Shown: piece by piece, positions 56,442-64,000 of the stretch
Numbering within the stretch: position 1 is the first letter of the stretch
Layout of the letters: each line of letters opens with the position of its first letter
DNA from: Saprospiraceae bacterium
GTDB taxonomy: Bacteria; Bacteroidota; Bacteroidia; Chitinophagales; Saprospiraceae
Reading direction: 5' to 3'
Assembly: GCA_020629715.1 (NCBI GenBank)
Contig: JAHDCU010000001.1
Span: forward strand, 372,001 to 436,000
DNA length: 64,000 bases
Program-made: the position numbers and the translations under genes
Notes under the pieces: generated by a model
What the model saw: the letters and a program-made list of their open reading frames with translations, nothing else
What the model was told of the DNA's origin: nothing
Databases searched by the model: none

Positions 56442-56942
56442 CTAGGCTCTTCTTGATGTGATTCTCTTTTTAAGGATGGTTCTAGCATAGTTTATCCTAC
56501 TTTTTACGGTACCAATCGGAATATCTAATACTTCCGCAATATCGATATAACTATTACCATTGACATACATGATAAATGGTTCTCGGCTCTTTTTTGGTAA
56601 TTGGTTTATCTTATCCCATAACAACGAACTCCGATCTTGATCTTCAGAATCCATTTCATTTTGTTGAACAAAATCGTCATGGAGATATTTATAATTTTCT
56701 AGTCTGGTTCGATAAACCTTAGTATACTTGATATTAGTCAGAAAAGTATTTTTCAAGATAGTCATAGCCCAACTTTTGAAATTAGATGATTTGTCAAATT
56801 TCTCTAGATTTCGAAATACTTTTAGAGATGTCTCTTGAATAAGATCATCCGCTTCGAATGGACTTTTAGTTAGATTCACTGCGAAACTATACAGATCCTT
56901 TTTGACAGGTGTAAAGTAGTGATCAAAGCATACAGTTGACAT
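56442..56942 (-). CDS. ECF-type RNA polymerase sigma factor
   Basis: The 166-residue product has region 2 (F-E-A-D-D-L-I-Q-E-T-S-L-K-V-F, F-K-S-W-A-M-T-I-L-K-N-T-F) and region 4 (I-D-I-A-E-V-L-D-I-P-I-G-T-V-K-S-R-I-N-Y-A-R). It is close in layout to the paralogue at 15901. No anti-sigma gene is seen, but a short frame precedes it by 5 bases. Confidence 0.9.
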   Translation of the reverse strand: MSTVCFDHYFTPVKKDLYSFAVNLTKSPFEADDLIQETSLKVFRNLEKFDKSSNFKSWAMTILKNTFLTNIKYTKVYRTRLENYKYLHDDFVQQNEMDSEDQDRSSLLWDKINQLPKKSREPFIMYVNGNSYIDIAEVLDIPIGTVKSRINYARTILKKRITSRRA

Positions 56943-56947
56943 AGTTT

Positions 56948-57094
56948 CTAATTTAGATTGGGTTGAGAGATAGGTATGATTGGGGTTGAATTAATATTTT
57001 CATGTATATACAGATCTTCGAAATACCATGATAGTCTTTCAACCATCTCTGAACGAAGTTCAGCAGCGTTAATATTTAATTCCGAGTTATTCAT
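56948..57094 (-). CDS. Possible 48-residue leader or small protein upstream of sigma factor
   Basis: An ATG at 57094 opens a 48-codon frame (MNNSELNINAAELRSEMVER) that stops 5 bases before the sigma-factor start. The product is short and helical. It might be a real small protein coupled to the sigma factor, or chance. Spacing favours translational coupling. Confidence 0.4.
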   Translation of the reverse strand: MNNSELNINAAELRSEMVERLSWYFEDLYIHENINSTPIIPISQPNLN

Positions 57095-57715
57095 TTTTGA
57101 CTAATTATACCTCACCTATACCATTCACCGTGCCAAAAACACAACCAACTGTTTATCAATTATTTACAGTAAAATAAAATACCATTATTTGCTTATATTT
57201 AATCAATTGCTTAAATATAAGCTCTCGATACTAGCATGTCCCTAACTATTTTAACGCATTCAGAAGAGGAAATAGAAACCAATCATTTATCCAGATATAT
57301 TATTATTCTCAATAAAAACCTGGCATAAATTATCCCTAAGTATTCATATAGCTCTGATCAAAATAGCTTGGTATACTCTACACAAGTGCATGAGAGAAAG
57401 TGAATGTATAAAATTGTAAAAATTTTGAATGTTGACGGCCATTGTTTTACCTCATATGGTTACTTCAAGATAAGATGGAAAGGATAATGATATTTTTTAC
57501 ATGCAAAGAAACTGAGCATCAAGTACATATTTACTCTATCATCTACAATTGATTGTGTAATACCAATCATAGTAATGTAATGGCTTATAAATTCTTTGAT
57601 GAAAAATATTTAAGATCTAGACATAAAACGTAGGGATAAGCCATAGCTATCTCAAGACTTTTAACAACGAGATTGGATATTTATCAGACCTAGAATACGT
57701 CATTTTTAACTGAAT
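57095..57715. other. Intergenic, no gene recognised
   Basis: An AT-rich stretch of about 620 bases. The longest start-to-stop frame I checked inside it has about 21 codons. I see no terminator or repeat. It probably contains the promoter of the minus-strand sigma-factor unit at its left end. Confidence 0.5.
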
Positions 57716-58021
57716 TTAGTATAAAGTACTATCTCTAGAGCCAGATCCTATTTCTGGCTTATGTAAAACAATGTTGTATTTACTAAAACAAGCCTTGATG
57801 AACTCCTTGGAAAACAAATAAATCGAACAACCAGAATCATACAAATAATAGTCGTGTAATTTATATAATTTCAATATCATCGAAAATAACTCCAACAAAA
57901 TCATCGGAGCATTATAGCGCCATGGACTTGGATTCTTAAAATCTTGTATTTTGGTGTTTCTGTGATGATATAATGGAAGTATTCTAGGCGATAACAGTTA
58001 TCGTATATCTATGATTTCCAT
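57716..58021 (-). pseudogene. Small gene interrupted by an in-frame stop
   Basis: An ATG at 58021 gives seven codons (M-E-I-I-D-I-R) and then TAA at 57998-58000. The same frame then continues without interruption for 93 codons in protein-like sequence (P-R-I-L-P-L-Y-H-H, N-P-S-P-W-R-Y-N-A-P, Y-D-S-G-C-S-I-Y-L-F, E-I-G-S-G-S-R-D-S-T-L-Y). The family was not recognised. An ATG at 57904 could make a shorter product. Confidence 0.4.
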
Positions 58022-58354
58022 TAGATTAGCGAATGATTGAATAATTTAGTTTCTCTTAATCGTTAACTCTTTAATATTATCAACATTAATCAGTCTATTG
58101 ACATAGATTTTTTCGAGAATATCATTCAAGATCAATGGGTACTTATCAGTAAAACGGCTAAGGTCATAGCCTATAAAAAGTCACTAAAGGAATATCTTGG
58201 AATCACTACATCAATAGATACTCTTTTTCAAATAAACCCCGAGTGGAATCTATTTAAATGGAAAAAGCTGATCTGCCAAAAGATCAATCATAATATACTT
58301 ACTACAGTCGTTCAACATGGCGAAATCAAAAACGTAAATGTATCTCTGTACACT

Positions 58355-59860
58355 TTGGATAGCCAAGAGGGTAAAACAGTGCTATACATCATACATGACA
58401 GAGCACTCGCCAACCCAATCCTGCCAAAGGAGTCACTGACCGATATCAATTGCTCTACTAGTGAAACTAATGATATCAAGGAGACCTTTATCTATGATGA
58501 TCTCGCCCCTAACCCTGTTTTTTATTTTAATGGACAAGGAAACATTACATATAGCAACTCGAAAGGGCTAATCTATAATGACCCTGAAGAGAATCATAAA
58601 AATGTAAATACTCTTTTTCTAGATTGCGATCTAGGTGATATGAGCACCACGATAAGTGAGTACCCCAGTAAAGATAAAGAAGTATTGGTACGAACGGTAA
58701 TGAAAAGTAAGTTAGGCTTCGTTCCTGGATACGCTCGTATGTCTAATTTTAGCCATCTGGATAATGATAGAAGTTTTCGACTTGAATATCTCATTTCTGA
58801 AGACATGCAGCTTATTGATAAACCACTAGAGGAGGCTATGGAGCGGTTAGATCGTGGTGCTAAGAAAGTAGATGATGTAATAGAAATACATAATGATGCG
58901 ATGTTAGGAAATTTTGATCTTTCTGATATCATCACCATCAGTCCTAACTATAAAAAGGTAATCAATCAGGTGATCCAGGTTGCTGACACCAATACTACTG
59001 TACTTATCACGGGAGAAACTGGCACAGGAAAGGAGCTATTGGCCAATTTACTTTTCAAAATGAGCGATCGACAAGATAAGATCATGGTCAAAGTAAATTG
59101 TGCAGCATTGCCCAAAGAGCTTATAGAATCAATCTTATTTGGTCATGAGAAAGGTAGCTTTACTGGGGCCGATCGCCGACAAATTGGAAAGTTTGAGTTA
59201 GCCCATGGAGGTACGATATTCCTAGATGAAATTGGTGAGATGCCTTTAGACTTACAAGCCAAATTATTAAGGGCTCTACAAGAAGGAGAAATAGAGCGCA
59301 TTGGCAATCCAGAAGCCATACCCGTGAATGTACGATTGATCTTAGCTACCAACAGAGATTTAGAACAAATGGTGAAGGAAGGCACGTTTAGATCAGACCT
59401 ATATTATCGTATATGTGTATTTCCTGTATATAACCTCCCACTCAGAGATCGTAAAGAAGATATCATGCCGCTGGCAAATTATTTTTTAAAGAAATCGAAC
59501 AAAAGATCAGGAAGGTCAGTACAGTTTATAAGAAAGAAGGATTCTCAGTTGCTACAACAATATAATTTTCCCGGAAATGTCAGAGAATTAGAGAATATAA
59601 TTGAAAGAGCGGTGGTTTCTTCCAGTACTGAAGCAGCAAACCTTGAATTCTTAAAAGCGTATTTCAGTAAGAATACGAATACCGAGAATTCTTATAATCT
59701 AGATGACGTGGTAATAAACCATATACAACGGGTCCTTAAACTAAAGAATGGAAAGGTAACTGGTCGAAACTCTGCGTCAGAATTACTTGGTATACCAGGA
59801 AAAACACTGGCATCAAAACTAAAAAAATTCAACATAAACCCAAACCTATACAAAAGTTGA
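58355..59860 (+). CDS. Sigma-54 interaction AAA+ transcriptional activator
   Basis: From the TTG at 58355 the product has 501 residues: a PAS-like sensor region (to about 195), a sigma-54 AAA+ domain (G-E-T-G-T-G-K-E near 224, G-S-F-T-G-A-D near 267, F-L-D-E-I-G-E near 286) and a short Fis-like C-terminal helix-turn-helix (S-A-S-E-L-L-G-I-P-G-K-T-L). The same open frame extends upstream to 58067 with more PAS-like sequence (S-I-D-I-D-F-F-E-N) but contains no ATG, GTG or TTG there. A start at ATT 58076 is therefore possible. Confidence 0.88.
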   Translation: MDSQEGKTVLYIIHDRALANPILPKESLTDINCSTSETNDIKETFIYDDLAPNPVFYFNGQGNITYSNSKGLIYNDPEENHKNVNTLFLDCDLGDMSTTISEYPSKDKEVLVRTVMKSKLGFVPGYARMSNFSHLDNDRSFRLEYLISEDMQLIDKPLEEAMERLDRGAKKVDDVIEIHNDAMLGNFDLSDIITISPNYKKVINQVIQVADTNTTVLITGETGTGKELLANLLFKMSDRQDKIMVKVNCAALPKELIESILFGHEKGSFTGADRRQIGKFELAHGGTIFLDEIGEMPLDLQAKLLRALQEGEIERIGNPEAIPVNVRLILATNRDLEQMVKEGTFRSDLYYRICVFPVYNLPLRDRKEDIMPLANYFLKKSNKRSGRSVQFIRKKDSQLLQQYNFPGNVRELENIIERAVVSSSTEAANLEFLKAYFSKNTNTENSYNLDDVVINHIQRVLKLKNGKVTGRNSASELLGIPGKTLASKLKKFNINPNLYKS

Positions 59861-60168
59861 TCAATCAGAGATTTAATATTTCTAACCATATCAAAATAAG
59901 CCTTCGCGATAGCGATAGTACACCACTAATGATGATCTTTGTGGCATCTTGGTCACCCTTTTCAGAAGCCGTCAATACTATTGCCCAAAAAGTAAAATTT
60001 GTAAGAAATGACATAAAAGTTATGATTATAGATGTAGATCGATATCCCGAAGAGAAAAAATCATTTTCGATTCGTTCAGTACCAACTTTCATATTCATCA
60101 AAAATCAAGAGATTAAGTTTAAAAGGGAAAAAATGATGAGTAAAAAGGAAATACTACAACTCATTTAA
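59857..60168 (+). CDS. Thioredoxin-fold protein lacking the CxxC active site
   Basis: The 103-residue product has the thioredoxin layout: a first strand (P-L-M-M-I-F-V-A-S-W), the active-site position as W32-S-P-F-S36 in place of W-C-x-x-C, and the cis-proline region V-P-T-F-I-F. With both cysteines replaced it cannot do disulfide exchange, so it may bind proteins instead. It starts with TTG overlapping the stop of the sigma-54 activator, so it may be a partner of that protein. Confidence 0.75.
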   Translation: MINQRFNISNHIKISLRDSDSTPLMMIFVASWSPFSEAVNTIAQKVKFVRNDIKVMIIDVDRYPEEKKSFSIRSVPTFIFIKNQEIKFKREKMMSKKEILQLI

Positions 60169-60863
60169 TCCTACCTTCCTTTCATCCAATATTTCCTCAT
60201 CAGACCATAACATTGGTTTTCAAATTTATCTGATGATGCTATCTATTTATCCAAGGCAAACCCCATTATTCATCAGCATAGAATCTTGAAGAGTCTGTAG
60301 CAATAAGCTAGAAGATTATAAACAAAAAAGTCGATGAACCAGGCGGCACATCGACTTTACAAAATATAAGTATAGGGTGTTTATGCTTATCAAAATAATG
60401 GACGATCTTGACGAATCCGTTTTACGATATCTTTATATCGACTATTATAGATTATGGTTCATTTAGTTACAATACAAGATCAATAAAAACTAAAATTCAA
60501 CAAGACCTCCATTATTGTTCTAAATCCGAATAAGTAGTATTAATCTTTTATGTTAAATGAGCTATTATTTTTTTGGACTCTTAATATACTTCTCAGTATT
60601 TATGTCACTTACTCTTTATTCAGAATTAGATGGACTTTTCGACTTTATTAGGTAATTATTCACAATTTTGATCGACTTTATTCTGAATGAAATTTTTCGC
60701 TTGGAGCTTTCTTTTATTGAGAATTCTAACTCATTCAAAACACTATCTGAATCTCTTTTTTTGTGAATTTTCCGTTCTTTAACAGAAAGTACAACCCTTA
60801 TACTTTTTCTAATTTCATTTGTTCGAAAGACAAAAAATAATTTTTACTTTTTTGAAAAATATT
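60169..60863. other. Intergenic, one hairpin, no gene recognised
   Basis: About 695 AT-rich bases between the thioredoxin-fold gene and the end of the acetolactate-synthase-like gene. A strong hairpin lies at 60327-60358. I see no credible coding frame. A small RNA or a long 3' UTR is possible. Confidence 0.5.
60325..60358 (-). terminator. Terminator-like hairpin on the minus strand
   Basis: On the minus strand AAAGTCGATG and CATCGACTTT form a perfect 10-bp stem, followed by extra T residues. It lies about 505 bases after the acetolactate-synthase-like gene, so either that gene has a very long 3' UTR or the hairpin ends a separate transcript. Confidence 0.6.
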
Positions 60864-62501
60864 CTAGGCGTTGAAGTAAGTATTCAAATCGGCAATAAGC
60901 TCATCATTAACTTCATTTGTGATCTTTACTTCTACAAGTGTAAGCTTATTATTTTCCAGATTAATACTCAAGCACTTGTGTAGCTCATCATAACTGCTTA
61001 CACTGCATGCATCAATACCAAAGCTTTCTGCCAGTTTTATAAAATCAGTACTACCAAACTTAGTCCCGGTAGGACTTTCGTTATTTAATTTTTGCTTCCA
61101 TTTTATCAATCCATATTCATCATCTTTGAAAACGACAATTACCCCTTTACAACCTGTTCTCTTTGCTGTTTCGAGCTCTTGAAAATTCATAAGAGCTCCT
61201 CCATCTCCCATCATGGCAACAATTTTTTTATCTGGATATACCACATTAGCACCTATTAGACCTGGAATAGCAATACCCATACTAGCCAATCCATTGCTTA
61301 TGATACAGCTATTTGGCTCATAAACAGGAAAATTTCTAGCTATCCACATTTTATGGCTTCCGACATCACTCAATACTATACTGTCCCTTGGCAATAAATC
61401 ACGAACCATTTGGATAACTCCTGGAACATTTATTGCATCTTTTTTCTTACCATACTGCTGGATCGAATCATGAATACGCTTTCTTATGGGTTCAAACCAA
61501 TCTTTACCTTTCACCTTTAAGTTTAGTTCACCAACCAATGCTTGTAATATACCTCTCGTGTTCCCGATGACTTGTAGTTTAGCGGAGTACTCATCATATA
61601 TTTCTGGGTAATTATGATTAATATGAATGATATCTAATTTTCTCTCAGCATTCCAATTTGTAGGTTCATATTCAATAATATCATAGCCTATGGTAATGAC
61701 GAGGTCAGTATTATCAAAAACCTCCATAACATAATCTCTAAAACCGAGGCCTACCGTTCCTATAGATAGTTTATGATCTGCGGGGATGACACCTTTGGCC
61801 ATAAATGTATTCACCACAGGAATATTATTTTTTTCTGCAAACTTCACCAATTGCTTGAAAGAGCCATCCCTAATCACTCCATTACCAGCAAGTATTATTG
61901 GTCGCTTGGCCCGGGATAATATATCTCGAATCGTTTCTACTGCTTCTTGTGAGAGTGCATTTAGACCACTCTCTATCTCTGGCAAACAACTATTGTAATT
62001 TGAAACTTCTATTGATGCTATATCTTCTGGTATCTCTATATGTGTAACTCCTGGTTTTTCCTCTTCAGCAAGTGATACAGCTTTTTTTACTATTTCCGAT
62101 ACTATACTTGAATTATATATGGTACCGCTCCATTTTGATATAGGTTCAAATATTTTTTTGATGTCGAGTAATTGATGACTTTCATGATGCAAACGATCCA
62201 TACTACCTTGAGCAGTTATTGCTACTACTGGAGCCCCATCCAAATGTGCATCAGCAAGACCAGTCACTAAATTAGTAGCTCCAGGACCTAAAGTCGATAG
62301 ACATACACCTGCCTTCTGAGTAAGTCGACCTATGACATTTGCAATAAATGCAGCTCCTTGCTCATGACGGGTAGGGATAAATTGGATATCTGATTTATCG
62401 AGTGCCAGTAACAGTTGTTCGTTTTCTTCGCCAGGTACTCCAAAAATGAATTCTACTCCTTCATCTTCAAGACACCTGACCAGTAGTTCTGAAATATTCA
62501 T
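60864..62501 (-). CDS. Thiamine-diphosphate enzyme, acetolactate synthase large-subunit type
   Basis: The 545-residue product has the three-domain ThDP architecture: the catalytic Glu in R-H-E-Q-G-A-A-F near residue 47, a middle domain, and the ThDP/Mg site (G-D-G-G-A-L-M-N-F-Q-E-L near residue 434). It resembles the catabolic (AlsS-like) acetolactate synthases that join two pyruvates and need no FAD. No regulatory small subunit or decarboxylase gene is adjacent, which fits the catabolic type. Other ThDP enzymes remain possible. Confidence 0.85.
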   Translation of the reverse strand: MNISELLVRCLEDEGVEFIFGVPGEENEQLLLALDKSDIQFIPTRHEQGAAFIANVIGRLTQKAGVCLSTLGPGATNLVTGLADAHLDGAPVVAITAQGSMDRLHHESHQLLDIKKIFEPISKWSGTIYNSSIVSEIVKKAVSLAEEEKPGVTHIEIPEDIASIEVSNYNSCLPEIESGLNALSQEAVETIRDILSRAKRPIILAGNGVIRDGSFKQLVKFAEKNNIPVVNTFMAKGVIPADHKLSIGTVGLGFRDYVMEVFDNTDLVITIGYDIIEYEPTNWNAERKLDIIHINHNYPEIYDEYSAKLQVIGNTRGILQALVGELNLKVKGKDWFEPIRKRIHDSIQQYGKKKDAINVPGVIQMVRDLLPRDSIVLSDVGSHKMWIARNFPVYEPNSCIISNGLASMGIAIPGLIGANVVYPDKKIVAMMGDGGALMNFQELETAKRTGCKGVIVVFKDDEYGLIKWKQKLNNESPTGTKFGSTDFIKLAESFGIDACSVSSYDELHKCLSINLENNKLTLVEVKITNEVNDELIADLNTYFNA

Positions 62502-63047
62502 ATGATAATGTTGAGAGGTTATACATTAATTAAAAATCATACTGAAAGCTTCCATTACCTTCAGTACCGTTGGTCTCGTATGTTTTTATTGAAACTTAGT
62601 TACTTATTAATTGTCGACATGCCGTTCCACTTATAAGAAGCGTAAATTGTAGCATCAATAAGCTTTAACTAATTTTCTTTCCTACTAAATTTTTACCCGT
62701 TTTGTTCGTAATGATAATGTCAAATAAATCTCGAAGAAAGGGTTCTAGCAGAGGGACGCTACCATTACGTATATTTTGATCTATGCAATGATAAATGAAT
62801 AGTAGGTCTTTTTAATCATTAGTTGACCTTAACTAAAAACCAGTAGTTCAATAGCTGATTTGAGAAATAATAATATTGAGATAACATCATTGGAATTAAA
62901 TTTCAATATTGCATATCAAGTAATCCAACAAGTGAACTACAAATGGAAAATCTAACTCGCAACCCAACAAACTATAAGTTCTATTCAAATATCTAAACAA
63001 CTGATCCAAAAAGTAACATAAGAGCGTTTTGCAGTAAAGTCATTTTG
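62502..63047. other. Intergenic, no gene recognised
   Basis: About 545 AT-rich bases without a credible frame, hairpin or repeat. It should contain the promoter of the acetolactate-synthase-like gene at its left end. Confidence 0.5.
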
Positions 63048-63611
63048 TTATAAATTACCCTTAGAATATTCCTTAAAAAACAACGCTGCTTCAATAACAA
63101 TGGAGTATAATTCACAAGATACTGATGCCATTTTGTTAGAAATGGACTCATGATTCGAAAACTTTTCACGTATGATTTCTGAGTGATGCTGTAGATAATA
63201 TAATGTTCTTTCGACCTCACTGAACATAAAGCTTAATTCAGATGCTGTTTTGTCCTTATTTATATCTCTTAATGCACAAAATTGATACATTTCTAAACCA
63301 GCAGGTTGAATTCTTATCGATTTACCCAAGGTTTGTATCAATAATAGATTTATGGTCTTTTCTGTGAAATCTAGTTTGGATCGTACAAGTTGTGAAAATG
63401 CAATAGCAGTTTCGTTCATACTTTGTATTTCGATTTTTTGTAAATGTATTTTCGCTGCTTTTAATCGCGCCATGTAAGCCAACACCTCTCTTGCTAAAAA
63501 TTGGTTCGATACATGATGACCACCCAATACGTGTCCTACTCTCTTCTTAAGCGTCCTTCTAGATTTTTGACTTGCAAAGCCGACCTGACTTTGATCAATT
63601 TCTCGTATCAT
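63048..63611 (-). CDS. Helical protein of unknown function
   Basis: The 187-residue product is predicted to be almost all helix, with no signal peptide. It has a basic N-terminus (S-R-R-T-L-K-K-R-V-G-H) and a central S-Q-L-V-R-S-K-L-D-F-T segment. I do not recognise a family. It stands alone on the minus strand. Confidence 0.55.
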   Translation of the reverse strand: MIREIDQSQVGFASQKSRRTLKKRVGHVLGGHHVSNQFLAREVLAYMARLKAAKIHLQKIEIQSMNETAIAFSQLVRSKLDFTEKTINLLLIQTLGKSIRIQPAGLEMYQFCALRDINKDKTASELSFMFSEVERTLYYLQHHSEIIREKFSNHESISNKMASVSCELYSIVIEAALFFKEYSKGNL

Positions 63612-63827
63612 ACGTTAAAAGCTTATCATTACTGTGTAACAAGGATACTATTTGTTTTACCACTTGTTCGGAAATTTTACGTGTGATTAAATTTTATACT
63701 ATGTTTTATGGGTAGAACATTCATTCATATGTACCGATCTTTCAATGAACTGTATCGATCAATATTTAAGATCAAATTATAGGGTCAATAATCAACAAAG
63801 CATATTAACTTTAAAAGAAAAATCAAC

Positions 63828-64000
63828 ATGCGAACAACAATCTATGTCGTTCTGCTCTGTATGAGTGGAATATCAAATCTGAACGCCCAGTTTTTTAATA
63901 AAGTTATAGACCGAGCTACGGATAAAATCGCCGATCGAGCAGCGGATAAATTAGCTGAAAAAATTGCCGATATGGCAATGCGTCCTATCAACTCCGCTAT
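63828..64000 (+). CDS. Exported protein, 3' end outside window
   Basis: An ATG at 63828 opens a frame that runs off the window end. The 57 visible complete codons begin with a signal peptide (MRTTIYVVLLCMSGIS, ending N-A-Q) and then a short repeat of amphipathic helix (D-R-A-T-D-K-I-A-D-R-A-A-D-K-L-A-E-K). This suggests an envelope protein with a helical stretch. The family cannot be named from this piece. Confidence 0.65.
   Translation, partial: MRTTIYVVLLCMSGISNLNAQFFNKVIDRATDKIADRAADKLAEKIADMAMRPINSA

Overview
The window is AT-rich chromosomal DNA from a member of the Bacteroidota. A Saprospiria-like or other marine or sludge lineage is likely, but the genus cannot be named from sequence alone. 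Evidence for the phylum: several secreted proteins end in type IX secretion (T9SS) sorting domains, including one giant protein with a gliding-motility type C-terminus; many lipoproteins have short Bacteroidota-style lipoboxes; the tRNAs do not encode CCA; start sites lack Shine-Dalgarno sequences; and one promoter fits the TTTG / TAnnTTTG pattern of this phylum. There is no phage, insertion sequence, CRISPR array or rRNA operon.

Layout. 1-7 kb: an outer-membrane barrel cut by the window edge, a lipoprotein, a Ppx/GppA phosphatase, a metal ABC permease fused to DtxR and FeoA domains, rbfA, recG and an NlpC/P60 hydrolase. 6.7-19.1 kb: a long run of small stress-type genes (HPF-like factor, DUF1328, YqhA, YtxH, UspA-like, Dps, AI-2E transporter, flavodoxin-like, ECF sigma factor, two divergent XRE regulators, PA2169 family, MscS). 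19.3-22.0 kb: two decayed genes, then HchA, a nitroreductase and a Crp-type regulator. 22.3-26.1 kb: EEP family protein, PPOX-like stress protein, a second MscS channel and small unknowns, then tRNA-Ala. 26.6-33.3 kb: a metal cluster with an MbnP-like T9SS protein, two di-heme peroxidases of the MbnH/CCP type, an HYC_CC_PP family protein, an outer-membrane barrel, two HMA-domain proteins and an NHL lipoprotein. 33.3-37.8 kb: a secreted EEP nuclease-like protein with a MopE-type motif, a hydrolase and a DoxX-like protein.

37.9-41.9 kb is the best candidate for an undescribed system. It holds a 62-residue protein, then a cytoplasmic alkaline-phosphatase-superfamily / TPR / sulfotransferase fusion, then a secreted T9SS protein with an unusually long leader. 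The first and third genes share a 10-base element directly before their start codons. 41.9-55.5 kb holds priA, an HDAC-like deacetylase, the 2173-residue T9SS adhesin-like protein, lysS, plsC, msrB and msrA. 55.6-64 kb holds initiator tRNA-Met with a clear promoter and terminator, a GIY-YIG protein, a second ECF sigma factor, a disrupted small gene, a sigma-54 activator whose frame runs past every normal start codon, a thioredoxin-fold protein without cysteines, an acetolactate-synthase-like enzyme, a protein of unknown function and a second gene cut by the window edge.
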